Part shown: positions 1 through 7,113 of the stretch, piece after piece
How positions within the stretch are numbered: the first letter of the stretch is position 1
Layout of the letters: each line of letters begins with the position of its first letter
NCBI RefSeq assembly: GCF_000003605.2
Contig: NW_003152457.1
Location: 1 to 12,490 of the forward strand
Length of the DNA: 12,490 nt
Reading direction: 5' to 3'
Source: Saccoglossus kowalevskii
Taxonomy: Eukaryota; Hemichordata; Enteropneusta; Harrimaniidae
Notes under the pieces: model-generated
What the model saw: only the letters and a program-made list of their open reading frames with translations
Told to the model about the DNA's origin: nothing
Database searches by the model: none
Program-made: the position numbers and the translations under genes

Positions 1-27
1 TGACATCCAATTTCCAACGAATATTCA

Positions 28-147
28 GCCTATTTGAAAACCTTTGCAGAATACACCAGTTCTCGTCGGTTCTCTGAAGTTAAGCTGCATCGGGCATGGT
101 TCGTACTTGCATGGGAGACCGGCTGGGAATACAATGTGCAGTAGGCT
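28..147 (+). rRNA. 5S rRNA: 5S rRNA copy 1, diverged 5' end
   Basis: The most altered helix I 5' strand in the window: C6T, G8T, C9G and C10A leave about six pairs. Also A16T, C41G, A43T, A46T, G69A, A75C, C106A and C108T. In helix V, G69A and C108T together give an A-T pair. S2 follows. Probably not a normal 5S RNA if transcribed. Confidence 0.85.
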
Positions 148-155
148 TATCAACA

Positions 156-160
156 TTTTT
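156..160 (+). terminator. Pol III T5 terminator after copy 1 (S2)
   Basis: Five T residues begin 9 nt after the gene end, after TATCAACA. Further T runs at 181-185 (T5) and 193-198 (T6) could act as backups. RNA polymerase III stops at T4 or longer on the coding strand. Confidence 0.7.
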
Positions 161-211
161 ATTCCACCGCACATACCAACTTTTTCCCGGGATTTTTTGC
201 CTTACCGAAGC

Positions 212-218
212 GTTAAAC
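212..218 (+). promoter_or_regulatory. TATA-like GTTAAAC, S2 spacer (before copy 2)
   Basis: Same -32 to -26 position, with the edges changed from A/T to G/C but the TTAAA core kept. It would be a weaker TATA match than in S1 or S3. Confidence 0.45.
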
Positions 219-243
219 GACATGCAATTCTGACGAATATTCA

Positions 244-363
244 TCCTACTGTCAAACCATTGCAGAACACACCAGTTCTTCTCCGATCACTGACGTTAAG
301 CTGCATCGGGCGTGGTTAGTACTTGCATGGGAGACCGGCTTGGAATACCACGTGCAGTAGGCT
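244..363 (+). rRNA. 5S rRNA: 5S rRNA copy 2, S2-linked type
   Basis: Carries the S2-linked set G1T, C9T, T25C, C37T, G38C and A51C, plus G98T. Helix I keeps seven Watson-Crick pairs and one wobble; the terminal pair is lost. Helices III-V are intact. Confidence 0.9.
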
Positions 364-427
364 CATCAACATTTTTATTCCACATTACATACTAACTTTT
401 TCCTTTGATTTTTTGCCTAGCCGTAGT

Positions 428-434
428 ATTAAAT
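428..434 (+). promoter_or_regulatory. TATA-like ATTAAAT, S1 spacer (before copy 3)
   Basis: It lies at -32 to -26 from n1, the usual place of the upstream TATA-like element of arthropod 5S genes. TTAAA is kept in S1, S2 and S3 although flanking bases differ between them. Confidence 0.5.
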
Positions 435-459
435 GACATCCAATTCCGACGAATATTCA

Positions 460-579
460 GCCTACTGCAAAACCATTGCAGAATACACCAGTTCTCGTTG
501 GATCACTGACGTTAAGCTGCATCGAGCGTGGTTAGTACTTGCATGGGAGACCGGCTGGGAATACCACGTGCAGTAGGCT
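460..579 (+). rRNA. 5S rRNA: 5S rRNA copy 3, S1-linked type
   Basis: C10A, C40T, C41G, A51C and G66A. Helix I is perfect; G66A removes the outer C14-G66 pair of helix II and alters box A. S1 on both sides. Confidence 0.92.
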
Positions 580-587
580 CATCAACA

Positions 588-592
588 TTTTT
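588..592 (+). terminator. Pol III T5 terminator after copy 3 (S1)
   Basis: T5 again starts 9 nt after the gene, after CATCAACA. The same arrangement follows most copies, including those in front of the truncated units. Confidence 0.7.
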
Positions 593-675
593 ATTCCACA
601 TTACATACTAACTTTTTCCTATGATTTTTTGCCTTGCCGTAGCATTAAATGACATCCAATTCCGACGAATATTCA

Positions 676-795
676 GCCTACTGCCAAACCAATGCAGAAT
701 ACACCAGTTCTCGTCCGATCACTGAAGTTAAGCTGCATTGGGCGTGGTTAGTACTTGTGTGGGAGACCGGCTGGAAATACCACGTGCAGTAGGCT
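676..795 (+). rRNA. 5S rRNA: 5S rRNA copy 4, T17A/C64T type
   Basis: T17A with C64T makes helix II nine perfect pairs (n14-22 with n58-66). Also C83T, A84G and G100A, which alter box C but leave a wobble at 83-95. A shortened unit follows immediately. Confidence 0.93.
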
Positions 796-808
796 GATCA
801 ACATTTTT

Positions 809-913
809 ATTGCAGAATACACCAGTCCTCGTCCGATCACTGAAGTTAAGCTGCATCGGGCGTGGTTAGTACTTGCATGGAAGACCGGCTGGGAATACCA
901 CGTGCATTAGGCT
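809..913 (+). pseudogene. 5' truncated 5S copy 5
   Basis: Lacks n1-15, so it has no helix I 5' strand and no upstream TTAAA element. It joins the preceding terminator at ATT (809-811), which both parents share. T34C, G88A and G114T. Boxes A and C are still present, so internal transcription is conceivable, but no normal 5S fold is. Confidence 0.92.
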
Positions 914-977
914 CATCAACATTTTTATTCCACCGTACATACTAACTTTTTCCCGGGATTTTTTGCCTAGCCGAAGT

Positions 978-984
978 ATTAAAT
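978..984 (+). promoter_or_regulatory. TATA-like ATTAAAT, S3 spacer (before copy 6)
   Basis: Same position again, followed by TAC instead of GAC. The truncated copies lack this element altogether. Confidence 0.5.
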
Positions 985-1009
985 TACATCCAATTCCGAC
1001 GAATATCCA

Positions 1010-1129
1010 GCCTACTGCCAAACCATTGCAGAATACACCAGTTCTCGTTCGATCAGTGAAGTTAAGCTGCATCGGGCGTGGTTAGTACTTGCATGGAAGA
1101 CCGGCTGGGAATACCACGTGCATTAGGCT
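1010..1129 (+). rRNA. 5S rRNA: 5S rRNA copy 6, S3-linked type
   Basis: C40T, C47G, G88A and G114T. C47G breaks G32-C47 in helix III, and G114T breaks C6-G114 in helix I; neither is compensated. S3 on both sides. Confidence 0.9.
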
Positions 1130-1225
1130 CATCAACATTTTTATTCCACCGTACATACTAACTTTTTCCCGGGATTTTTTGCCTATCCGAAGTATTAAAT
1201 TACATCCAATTCCGACGAATATCCA

Positions 1226-1345
1226 GCCTACTGCCAAACCATTGCAGAATACACCAGTTCTCGTTCGATCAGTGAAGTTAAGCTGCATCGGGCGTGGTTA
1301 GTACTTGTATGGGAGACCGGCTGGGAATACAATGTGCAGTAGGCT
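1226..1345 (+). rRNA. 5S rRNA: 5S rRNA copy 7, S3 to S2 transition
   Basis: The 5' half is like copy 6 (C40T, C47G); the 3' half is the C106A/C108T type with C83T. Helix V has a G71-A106 mismatch and a G69-T108 wobble. Followed by a 97-bp S2. Confidence 0.9.
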
Positions 1346-1442
1346 TATCAACATTTTTATTTCACCGTACATACCAACTTTTTCCCGGGACTTTTTTGCC
1401 TTACCGATGCGTTAAACGACATGCAATTCTGACGAATATTCG

Positions 1443-1562
1443 GCCTACTGTCAAACCATTGCAGAACACATCAGTTCTTGTCCGATCACTGAAGTTAAGC
1501 TGCATCGGGCGTGGTTAGTACATGCATGGGAGACCGGCTGGGAATACCACATGCAGTAGGCT
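1443..1562 (+). rRNA. 5S rRNA: 5S rRNA copy 8
   Basis: C9T, T25C, C29T, C37T, T80A and G109A. Helix I is intact with one wobble; G109A removes the outer C68-G109 pair of helix V. The base before n1 is G instead of A. Confidence 0.9.
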
Positions 1563-1658
1563 CATCAACATTTTTATTCCACATTACATACTAACTTTTT
1601 CCCATGATTTTTTGCCTAGCCGTAGCATTAAATGACATCCAATTCCGACGAATATTCA

Positions 1659-1778
1659 GCCTACTGCAAAACCATTGCAGAATACACCAGTTCTCGTTGG
1701 ATCACTGAAGTTAAGCTGCATCGGGCGTGGTTTGTACTAGCATGGGAGACCGGATGGGAATACCACGTGCAGTACGCT
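1659..1778 (+). rRNA. 5S rRNA: 5S rRNA copy 9
   Basis: C10A, C40T, C41G, A75T, T81A, C96A and G117C. C96A breaks G82-C96 of helix IV and G117C breaks C3-G117 of helix I. Two broken helices suggest a pseudogene. Confidence 0.88.
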
Positions 1779-1874
1779 CATCAACATTTTTATTCCACAT
1801 TACATACTAAATTTTTCCTATGATTTTTTGCCTAGCCGTAGCATTAAATGACATCCAATTCCGACAAATATTCT

Positions 1875-1994
1875 GCCTACTGCAAAACCATTGCAGAATA
1901 CACCAGTTCTCGTCGGTTCACTGAAGTTAAGCTGCATCGGGCATGGTTCGTACTTGCATGGGAGACCGGCTGGGAATACAATGTGCAGTAGGCT
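1875..1994 (+). rRNA. 5S rRNA: 5S rRNA copy 10, helix V A-T type
   Basis: C10A, C41G, A43T, G69A, A75C, C106A and C108T. Helix I is perfect. G69A/C108T is a compensated pair, but G71-A106 is mismatched. Loss of TAG at n74-76 explains the longer open frame across this copy. Confidence 0.9.
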
Positions 1995-2090
1995 TATCAA
2001 CATTTTTATTCCAGCGCACATACCAACTTTTTCCCGGGATTTTTTGCCTTACCGAAGCGTTAAACGACATGCAATTCTGACGAATATTCA

Positions 2091-2210
2091 TCCTACTGTC
2101 AAACCATTGCAGAACACATCAGTTCTTCTCCGATCACTGACGTTAAGCTGCATCGGGCGTGGTTAGTACTTGCATGGGAGATCGGCTGGGAATACCACGT
2201 GCAGTAGGCT
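2091..2210 (+). rRNA. 5S rRNA: 5S rRNA copy 11, S2-linked type
   Basis: G1T, C9T, T25C, C29T, C37T, G38C, A51C and C92T. C92T leaves a G87-T92 wobble next to the GAGA loop. Confidence 0.9.
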
Positions 2211-2306
2211 CATCAACATTTTTATTCCACATTACATACTAACTTTTACCCATGATTTTTTGCCTAGCTGTAGCATTAAATGACATCCAATTCCGACGAA
2301 TATTCA

Positions 2307-2426
2307 GCCTACAGCAAAACCATTGCAGAATACACCAGTTCTCGTTGGATCACTGACTTTAAGCTGCATCGGGCGTGGTTAGAACTTGCATGGGAGACCG
2401 GCTGGGAATACCACGTGCAGTAGGCT
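2307..2426 (+). rRNA. 5S rRNA: 5S rRNA copy 12
   Basis: T7A, C10A, C40T, C41G, A51C, G52T and T77A. T7A puts an A-A mismatch in helix I; A51C and G52T both lie in box A. Confidence 0.9.
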
Positions 2427-2522
2427 CATCAACATTTTTATTCCACATTACATACTAACTTTTTCCTATGATTTTTTGCCTAGCTGTAGTATTAAATGGC
2501 ATCCAATTCCGACGAATATTCA

Positions 2523-2642
2523 GCCTACTGCAAAAGCATTGCAGAATACACCAGTTCTCGTTGGATCACTGACGTTAAGCTGCATCGGCCGTGGTTAGTA
2601 CTTGCATGGGAGACCGGCTGGGAATACCACGTGCAGTAGGCT
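2523..2642 (+). rRNA. 5S rRNA: 5S rRNA copy 13
   Basis: C10A, C14G, C40T, C41G, A51C and G67C. C14G disrupts the outer helix II pair with G66; helix I, III, IV and V pairs are kept. Confidence 0.9.
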
Positions 2643-2788
2643 CATCAACATTTTTATTCCACATTACATACTAACTTTTTCCTATGATTTTTTGCCTAGC
2701 CGTAGCATTAAATGACATCCAATTCCGACGAATATTCAGCCTACTGCCAAACCAATGCAGAATACACCAGTTCTCGTCCGATCACTGA

Positions 2789-2805
2789 AGTTAAGCTGCA
2801 TTGGG
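2789..2805 (+). promoter_or_regulatory. Box A of the internal control region (copy 14)
   Basis: n51-67 starts AGTTAAGCTGCAT and matches the TFIIIA/TFIIIC-recognised box A of 5S genes, with TTAAGC in the core. The equivalent stretch exists in every copy. Damaged cases are copies 24, 27, 51 and 62. Binding is inferred from the family. Confidence 0.75.
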
Positions 2806-2819
2806 CGTGGTTAGTACTT

Positions 2820-2837
2820 GCGTGGGAGACCGGCTGG
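2820..2837 (+). promoter_or_regulatory. Box C of the internal control region (copy 14)
   Basis: n82-99 contains GGGAGACCGGCTGG and is the box C equivalent, where TFIIIA contacts are strongest in vertebrate 5S genes. It is changed by C92A/C93T in truncated copies 15, 31 and 44, and by insertions in copies 23, 38 and 48. Confidence 0.75.
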
Positions 2838-2871
2838 GAATACCACGTGCAGTAGGCTGATCAACATTTTT

Positions 2872-2976
2872 ATTGCAGAATAAACCAGTCCTCGTCCGAT
2901 CACTGAAGTTAAGCTGCATCGAGCGTGGTTAGTACTTGCATGGGAGAATGGCTGGGAATACCACGTGCATTAGGCT
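2872..2976 (+). pseudogene. 5' truncated 5S copy 15
   Basis: Starts at n16. C27A, T34C, G66A, C92A, C93T and G114T. C92A/C93T destroy the two G-C pairs next to the helix IV loop and change box C, so this copy is damaged beyond the truncation. Confidence 0.92.
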
Positions 2977-3072
2977 CATCAACATTTTTATTCCACCGTA
3001 CATACTAACTTTTTCCCGGGATTTTTTGCCTAGCCGAAGAATTAAATTACATCCAATTCCGAGGAATATCCA

Positions 3073-3192
3073 GCCTACTGCCAAACCATTGCAGAATACA
3101 CCAGTTCTCGTCCAATCACTGACGTTAAGCTGCATCGGGCGTGGTTAGTACTTGCATGGGAGACCGGCTGGGAATACCACGTGCAGTAGGCT
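3073..3192 (+). rRNA. 5S rRNA: 5S rRNA copy 16, near-majority sequence
   Basis: Only G42A and A51C. Helices I, III, IV and V are complete. It is flanked by S3 upstream and an S2-like spacer downstream, one of four S2 spacers not preceded by the C106A/C108T gene type. Confidence 0.94.
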
Positions 3193-3288
3193 CATCAACA
3201 TTTTTATTCCACCGTACATACCAATTTTTTCCCGTGATTTTTTGCCTTACCGAAGCGTTAAACGACATACAATTCTGACGAATATTCA

Positions 3289-3408
3289 TCCTACTGTCAA
3301 ACCATTGCAGAACACACCAGTTCTTCTCCGATCACTGACGTTAAGCTGCATCGGGCGTGGTTAGTACTTGCATGGGAGACCGGCTGGGAATACCACGTGC
3401 AGTAGGCT
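3289..3408 (+). rRNA. 5S rRNA: 5S rRNA copy 17, S2-linked type
   Basis: The plain S2-linked set: G1T, C9T, T25C, C37T, G38C and A51C, and nothing else. Identical by eye to copies 33 and 40. Confidence 0.92.
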
Positions 3409-3504
3409 CATCAACATTTTTATTCCACATTACATACTAACATTTTCCTATGATTTTTTGCCTAGCCGTAGCATTAAATGACATCCAATTCCGACGAATA
3501 TTCA

Positions 3505-3624
3505 GCCTACTGCAAAACCATTGCAGAATACACCAGTTCTCGTTGGATCACTGACGTTAAGCTGCATCGGGCATGGTTCGTACTTGCATGGGAGACCGGC
3601 TGGGAATACCACGTGCAGTAGGCT
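3505..3624 (+). rRNA. 5S rRNA: 5S rRNA copy 18
   Basis: C10A, C40T, C41G, A51C, G69A and A75C with an unchanged C108, so helix V has an A69-C108 mismatch. This is the uncompensated recombinant of the A-T type seen in copy 10. Confidence 0.9.
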
Positions 3625-3720
3625 CATCAACATTTTTATTCCACATTACATACTAACTTTTTCCTATGATTTTTTGCCTAGCCGTAGCATTAAATGACAT
3701 CCAATTCCGACGAATATTCA

Positions 3721-3840
3721 GCCTACTGCCAAACCAATGCAGAATACACCAGTTCTCGTCCGATCACTGAAGTTAAGCTAAATTGGGCGTGGTTAGTACT
3801 TGCGTGGGAGACCGGCTGGGAATACCACGTGCAGTAGGCT
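3721..3840 (+). rRNA. 5S rRNA: 5S rRNA copy 19, helix II damaged
   Basis: T17A, G60A, C61A, C64T and A84G. G60A and C61A add two mismatches in the centre of helix II and hit box A, in a copy otherwise like copy 14. Likely pseudogene. Confidence 0.88.
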
Positions 3841-3853
3841 GATCAACATTTTT

Positions 3854-3958
3854 ATTGCAGAATACACCAGTCCTCGTCCGATCACTGAAGTTAAGCTGCA
3901 TTGGGCGTGGTTAGTACTTGCGTGGGAGACCGGCTGGGAATACCACGTGCATTAGGCT
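3854..3958 (+). pseudogene. 5' truncated 5S copy 20
   Basis: Starts at n16. T34C, C64T, A84G and G114T. C64T and A84G match the full copy just upstream and are absent from truncated copies 5, 49 and 60, suggesting local conversion. Confidence 0.92.
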
Positions 3959-4054
3959 CATCAACATTTTTATTCCACCATACATACTAACTTTTTCCCG
4001 GGATTTTTTGCCTAGCCGAAGAATTAAATTACATCCAATTCCGAGGAATATCCA

Positions 4055-4174
4055 GCCTACTGCCAAACCATTGCAGAATACACCAGTTCTCGTCCAATCA
4101 CTGAAGTTAAGCTGCATTGGGCGTGGTTAGTACTTGCATGGGAGACCGGCTGGGAATACAATGTGCAGTAGGCT
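4055..4174 (+). rRNA. 5S rRNA: 5S rRNA copy 21
   Basis: G42A, C64T, C106A and C108T. C64T without T17A gives A16-T64 but leaves T17-T63. Helix V carries one mismatch and one wobble. S3 upstream, S2 downstream. Confidence 0.9.
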
Positions 4175-4270
4175 TATCAACATTTTTATTCCACCGTACA
4201 TACCAACATTTTCCCGGGATTGTTTGCCTTACCGAAGCGTTAAACGACATGCAATTCTGACGAATATTCA

Positions 4271-4390
4271 GCCTACTGTCAAACCATTGCAGAACACACC
4301 AGTTCTTCTCCGATCACTGAAGTTAAGCTGCATCGGGCGTGGTTAGTACTTGCATGGGAGACCGACTGGGAATACCACGTGCAGTAGGCT
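4271..4390 (+). rRNA. 5S rRNA: 5S rRNA copy 22
   Basis: C9T, T25C, C37T, G38C and G95A. It keeps G1, unlike most S2-linked copies, so helix I has nine pairs with one wobble. G95A breaks C83-G95 in helix IV. Confidence 0.9.
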
Positions 4391-4486
4391 CATCAAAATT
4401 TTTATTCCACATTACATACTAACTTTTACCCATGATTTTTTGCCTAGCCGTAGCATTAAATGACATCCAATTCCGACGAATATTCA

Positions 4487-4607
4487 GCTTTCTGCAAAAC
4501 CATTGCAGAATACACCAGTTCTCCTTGGATCACTGACTTTAAGCTGCATCAGGCGTGGTTAGTACTTGCATGGGAGACCCGGCTGGGAATACCACGTGCA
4601 GTAGGCT
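4487..4607 (+). rRNA. 5S rRNA: 5S rRNA copy 23, 121 nt, degraded
   Basis: C3T, A5T, C10A, G38C, C40T, C41G, A51C, G52T and G65A, plus an extra C in the n91-93 region. Damage in helices I, II and IV makes this a probable pseudogene. Confidence 0.85.
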
Positions 4608-4703
4608 CATCAACATTTTTATTCCACATTACATACTAACTTTTTCCTATGATTTTTTGCCTAGCCGTAGCATTAAATGACATCCAATTCTGACGAATAT
4701 TCA

Positions 4704-4823
4704 GCCTACTGCCAAACCAATGCAGAATACACCAGTTCTAGTCCGATCACTGAAGTTTATCTGCATCGGGCGTGGTTAGTACTTGCATGGGAGACCGGCT
4801 GGGAATACAATGTGCAGTAGGCT
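4704..4823 (+). rRNA. 5S rRNA: 5S rRNA copy 24, box A damaged
   Basis: T17A, C37A, A55T, G57T, C106A and C108T. A55T and G57T fall in the most conserved part of box A. The T5 run after the gene is broken by a G. Poor candidate for expression. Confidence 0.88.
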
Positions 4824-4919
4824 TATCAACATTGTTATTCCACCGTACATACCAAATTTTTCCCGGGATTTTTTGCCTTACCGAAGCGTTAAACGACATG
4901 GAATTCTGACGAATATTCA

Positions 4920-5039
4920 TCCTACTGTCAAACCATTGCAGAATACACCAGTTCTCGTCCGATCTCTGAATTTAAGCTGCATCGGGCGTGGTTAGTACTT
5001 GCATGGGAGACCGGCTGGGAATACCACGTGCAGTAGGCT
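4920..5039 (+). rRNA. 5S rRNA: 5S rRNA copy 25
   Basis: G1T, C9T, A46T and G52T. It lacks T25C, C37T and G38C, so the S2-linked block ends after n9 here. A46T breaks T33-A46 in helix III. Confidence 0.9.
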
Positions 5040-5136
5040 CATCAACATTTTTATTCCACATTACATACTAACTTTTAACCATGAATTTTTTGCCTAGCCG
5101 TAGCATTAAATGACATCCAATTCCGACGAATATTCA

Positions 5137-5255
5137 GCCAACTGCAAAACCATTGCAGAATACACCAGTTCTCGTCGGTTCACTGAAGTTAAGCTGCATC
5201 GGGCGTGGTTAGTACTTGCATGGGTGATCGGCTGGGAATACCATGTGCAGTAGCT
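5137..5255 (+). rRNA. 5S rRNA: 5S rRNA copy 26, 119 nt, damaged 3' end
   Basis: T4A, C10A, C41G, A43T, A89T, C92T and C108T, and one G lost at n117/118. Helix I loses pairs on both strands. The downstream T5 run is absent. Likely pseudogene, same lineage as copy 47. Confidence 0.86.
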
Positions 5256-5352
5256 TCTCAAAATTTATATTTCACCGTACATACCAACATTTTCCCGGTA
5301 CTTTTTTGCCTTACCGAAGCGTTAAACGACATGCAATTCTGACGAATATTCA
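5256..5352 (+). other. Aberrant 97-bp spacer without the first T5
   Basis: It opens TCTCAAAATTTATATTTC, so the normal CAACATTTTTATT is lost. The next T run is only T4, then T6 about 45 bp past the gene. The same spacer start occurs at 9498-9513. Transcripts of copies 26 and 47 would be longer or unterminated. Confidence 0.7.
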
Positions 5353-5470
5353 TCTACTGTCAAACCATTGCAGAACACACCAGTTCTTCTCCGATCACTG
5401 ACGTAAGCTGCATCGGGCGTGGTTAGTACTTGCATGGGAGACCGGCTGGGAATACCACGTGCAGTAGGCT
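5353..5470 (+). rRNA. 5S rRNA: 5S rRNA copy 27, 118 nt
   Basis: G1T, one C lost at n2/3, C9T, T25C, C37T, G38C and A51C, and one T lost at n53/54 inside box A. Helix I shortens at its end. Confidence 0.86.
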
Positions 5471-5566
5471 CATCAACATTTTTATTCCACATTACATACT
5501 AACTTTTACCCATGATTTTTTGCCTAGCCGTAGCATTAAATGACATCCAATTCCGACGAATATTCA

Positions 5567-5686
5567 GCCTACAGCAAAACCATTGCAGAATACACCAGTT
5601 CTCGTTGGATCACTGACTTTAAGCTGCATCGGGCGTGGTTAGAACTTGCATGGGAGACCGGCTGGGAATACCACGTGCAGTAGGCT
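5567..5686 (+). rRNA. 5S rRNA: 5S rRNA copy 28 (pair of copy 12)
   Basis: T7A, C10A, C40T, C41G, A51C, G52T and T77A, identical by eye to copy 12. Confidence 0.9.
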
Positions 5687-5782
5687 CATCAACATTTTTA
5701 TTCCACATTACATACTAACTTTTTCCTATGATTTTTTGCCTAGCCGTAGTATTAAATGACATCCAATTCCGACGAATATTCA

Positions 5783-5902
5783 GCCTACTGCAAAACCATT
5801 GGAGAATACACCAGTTCTCGTTGGATCACTGACGTTAAGCTGCATCGGCTGTGGTTAGTACTTGCATGGGAGACCGGCTGGGAATACCACGTGCAGTAGG
5901 CT
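5783..5902 (+). rRNA. 5S rRNA: 5S rRNA copy 29
   Basis: C10A, C20G, C40T, C41G, A51C, G67C and C68T. C20G puts a G-G mismatch in the core of helix II; C68T leaves a T-G wobble in helix V. Paired with copy 13 through G67C. Confidence 0.88.
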
Positions 5903-5998
5903 CATCAACATTTTTATTCCACATTACATACTAACTTTTTCCTATGATTTTTTGCCTAGCCGTAGCATTAAATAACATCCAATTCCGACGAATATTCA

Positions 5999-6118
5999 GC
6001 CTACTGCCAAACCAATGCAGAATACACCAGTTCGCGTCCGATCACTGAAGTTAAGCTGCATTGGGCGTGGTTAGTACTTGCGTGGGAGACCGGCTGGGAA
6101 TACCACGTGCAGTAGGCA
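5999..6118 (+). rRNA. 5S rRNA: 5S rRNA copy 30, T17A/C64T type
   Basis: T17A, T36G, C64T, A84G and T120A. Helix II is fully paired as in copy 14. T120A is the unpaired terminal base. A shortened unit follows. Confidence 0.92.
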
Positions 6119-6131
6119 GATCAACATTTTT

Positions 6132-6236
6132 ATTGCAGAATACACCAGTCCTCGTCCGATCACTGAAGTTAAGCTGCATCGGGCGTGGTTAGTACTTGCA
6201 TGGGAGAATGGCTGGGAATACGACGTGCATTAGGCT
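6132..6236 (+). pseudogene. 5' truncated 5S copy 31
   Basis: Starts at n16. T34C, C92A, C93T, C106G and G114T. Shares the damaged C92A/C93T box C with copies 15 and 44; C106G further breaks helix V. Confidence 0.92.
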
Positions 6237-6332
6237 CATCAACATTTTTATTCCACCGTACATACTAACTTTTTCCCGGAATTTGTTGCCTAGCCGAAGA
6301 ATTAAATTACATCCAATTCCGAGGAATATCCA

Positions 6333-6452
6333 GCCTACTGCCAAACCATTGCAGAATACACCAGTTCTCGTCCAATCACTGACGTTAAGCTGCATCGGGC
6401 GTGGTTAGTACTTGCATGGGAGACCGGCTGTGAATACCACGTGCAGTAGGCT
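6333..6452 (+). rRNA. 5S rRNA: 5S rRNA copy 32
   Basis: G42A, A51C and G99T. Pair of copy 16 with one extra change, at the end of box C. All helices are kept. S2-like spacer downstream. Confidence 0.92.
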
Positions 6453-6548
6453 CATCAACATTTTTATTCCACCGTACATACCAAATTTTTCCCGTGATTT
6501 TTTGCCTTACCGAAGCGTTAAGCGACATACAATTCTGACGAATATTCA

Positions 6549-6668
6549 TCCTACTGTCAAACCATTGCAGAACACACCAGTTCTTCTCCGATCACTGACG
6601 TTAAGCTGCATCGGGCGTGGTTAGTACTTGCATGGGAGACCGGCTGGGAATACCACGTGCAGTAGGCT
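6549..6668 (+). rRNA. 5S rRNA: 5S rRNA copy 33 (pair of copy 17)
   Basis: G1T, C9T, T25C, C37T, G38C and A51C only. S2 upstream, S1 downstream. Confidence 0.92.
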
Positions 6669-6764
6669 CATCAACATTTTTATTCCACATTACATACTAA
6701 CTTTTTCCTATGATTTTTTGCCTAGCCGTAGCATTAAATGACATCCAATTCCGACGAATATTCA

Positions 6765-6884
6765 GCCTACTGCAAAACCATTGCAGAATACACCAGTTCT
6801 CGTTGGATCACTGACGTTAAGCTGCATCGGGCATGGTTCGTACTTGCATGGGAGACCGGCTGGGAATACCACGTGCAGTATGCT
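6765..6884 (+). rRNA. 5S rRNA: 5S rRNA copy 34
   Basis: C10A, C40T, C41G, A51C, G69A, A75C and G117T. It has the same A69-C108 mismatch as copy 18, and G117T adds a C-T mismatch in helix I. Confidence 0.89.
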
Positions 6885-6980
6885 CATCAACATTTTTATT
6901 CCACATTACATACTAACTTTTTCCTATGATTTTTTGCCTAGCCGTAGCATTAAATGACATCCAATTCCGACGAATATTCA

Positions 6981-7100
6981 GCCTACTGCCAAACCATTGC
7001 AGAATACACCAGTTCTCGTCCGATCACTGAAGTTAAGCTGCATTGGGCGTGGTTAGTACTTGCGTGGGAGACCGGCTGGGAATACCACGTGCAGTAGGCT
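6981..7100 (+). rRNA. 5S rRNA: 5S rRNA copy 35, near-majority sequence
   Basis: Only C64T and A84G. It is the one S1-linked copy with neither C10A nor T17A, so it looks like a recombinant at the 5' end of a copy-14 type. Helices I, III, IV and V are complete; T17-T63 remains unpaired. Confidence 0.93.
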
Positions 7101-7113
7101 GATCAACATTTTT

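Larger units (their letters stand above)
1..1289 (+). repeat. Segmental duplicate A1 (partner 11203-12490)
   Basis: Copies 1-7 recur as copies 56-62 at an offset of 11,201 bp, including the truncated copy at the same rank (5 and 60). Copies 4 and 59 carry the same five differences (T17A, C64T, C83T, A84G, G100A). Copies 2 and 57 both carry G98T. The 5' ends of copies 1 and 56 share A16T. Scattered single-base differences show the duplication is not recent. Confidence 0.85.
796..1778 (+). repeat. Segmental duplicate B1 (partner 9716-10699)
   Basis: Copies 5-9 match copies 49-53 at an offset of 8,920 bp. Shared rare states are the 97-bp spacer after copies 7 and 51, the CGGCCTAC start of copies 8 and 52, and A75T/T81A/C96A in copies 9 and 53. 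Upstream of copy 5 the two regions stop resembling each other within copy 4/48. Confidence 0.8.
2739..2858 (+). rRNA. 5S rRNA: 5S rRNA copy 14, best-folded candidate
   Basis: Only three differences: T17A, C64T and A84G. The first two act together to give a fully paired nine-base helix II. A84 is the bulged base of helix IV, so A84G costs no pair. Helices I, III, IV and V are complete. It has an S1 promoter-proximal region upstream and a T5 run 9 nt downstream. Of all copies, this one looks most able to yield a normal 5S rRNA. Confidence 0.95.
2739..3720 (+). repeat. 982-bp five-unit repeat, first copy
   Basis: Copies 14-18 (one of them truncated) are followed at exactly 982 bp by copies 19-22, in the same order: full T17A type, truncated, G42A type, C9T/T25C type. 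982 bp is four full periods plus one shortened 118-bp unit. The same spacing recurs at 5999/6981 and, at lower similarity, at 8613/9595. Confidence 0.8.
2160..4390 (+). repeat. Segmental duplicate C1 (partner 5420-7650)
   Basis: Copies 12-22 match copies 28-38 at an offset of 3,260 bp, including both truncated copies (15 and 20 against 31 and 36). Copies 12 and 28 share T7A, A51C, G52T and T77A. The block itself holds a 982-bp internal duplication. Confidence 0.85.
3721..4702 (+). repeat. 982-bp five-unit repeat, second copy
   Basis: This holds copies 19-23, parallel to 2739-3720. The fifth unit (copy 23) is a different type from copy 18, so the duplicated tract ends near copy 22. Confidence 0.7.
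4780..5345 (+). repeat. Segmental duplicate D1 (partner 9023-9588)
   Basis: The tract from the 3' half of copy 24 to the spacer before copy 27 matches copies 45-47 at an offset of 4,243 bp. Rare shared marks are the T5 run broken to TTGTT after copies 24 and 45, A46T in copies 25 and 46, a 97-bp spacer with TAACCATG, T4A in copies 26 and 47, and the same lost G at their 3' ends. Confidence 0.8.

Noticed and set aside
44-319. 91-codon open frame, repeated at 1891, 8197 and 11245
   Set aside because: It runs through a 5S gene, spacer and the next gene. It is longer than its 70-codon relatives only because A75C removes a TAG inside the gene. There is no ribosomal start context, and the same frame recurs with every 216-bp period (72 codons).
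800-815. Possible spliced-leader or snRNA gene in the spacer
   Set aside because: The 96-bp spacers contain no Sm site with stem loop and no conserved structured segment beyond T runs and the -30 element. Some 5S arrays host such genes, but not this one.
866-1072. Minus-strand 68-codon frame seen at many offsets
   Set aside because: It is the complement of the same gene-spacer-gene stretch and overlaps plus-strand frames almost end to end. The repeating amino-acid string reflects repeat conservation, not protein selection.
1632-1823. 63-codon frame (also near 6738)
   Set aside because: It exists only because copies 9 and 34 lost a TAG near the gene end (G117C or G117T). It starts in the spacer and ends at the next T run. 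No protein family is recognisable.
4487-4607. Extra base in copies 23, 38, 48 and 53 as functional length variants
   Set aside because: Each insertion is in a different place and all occur in copies with other helix damage, so degradation or read error is more likely than a distinct 121-nt 5S type.
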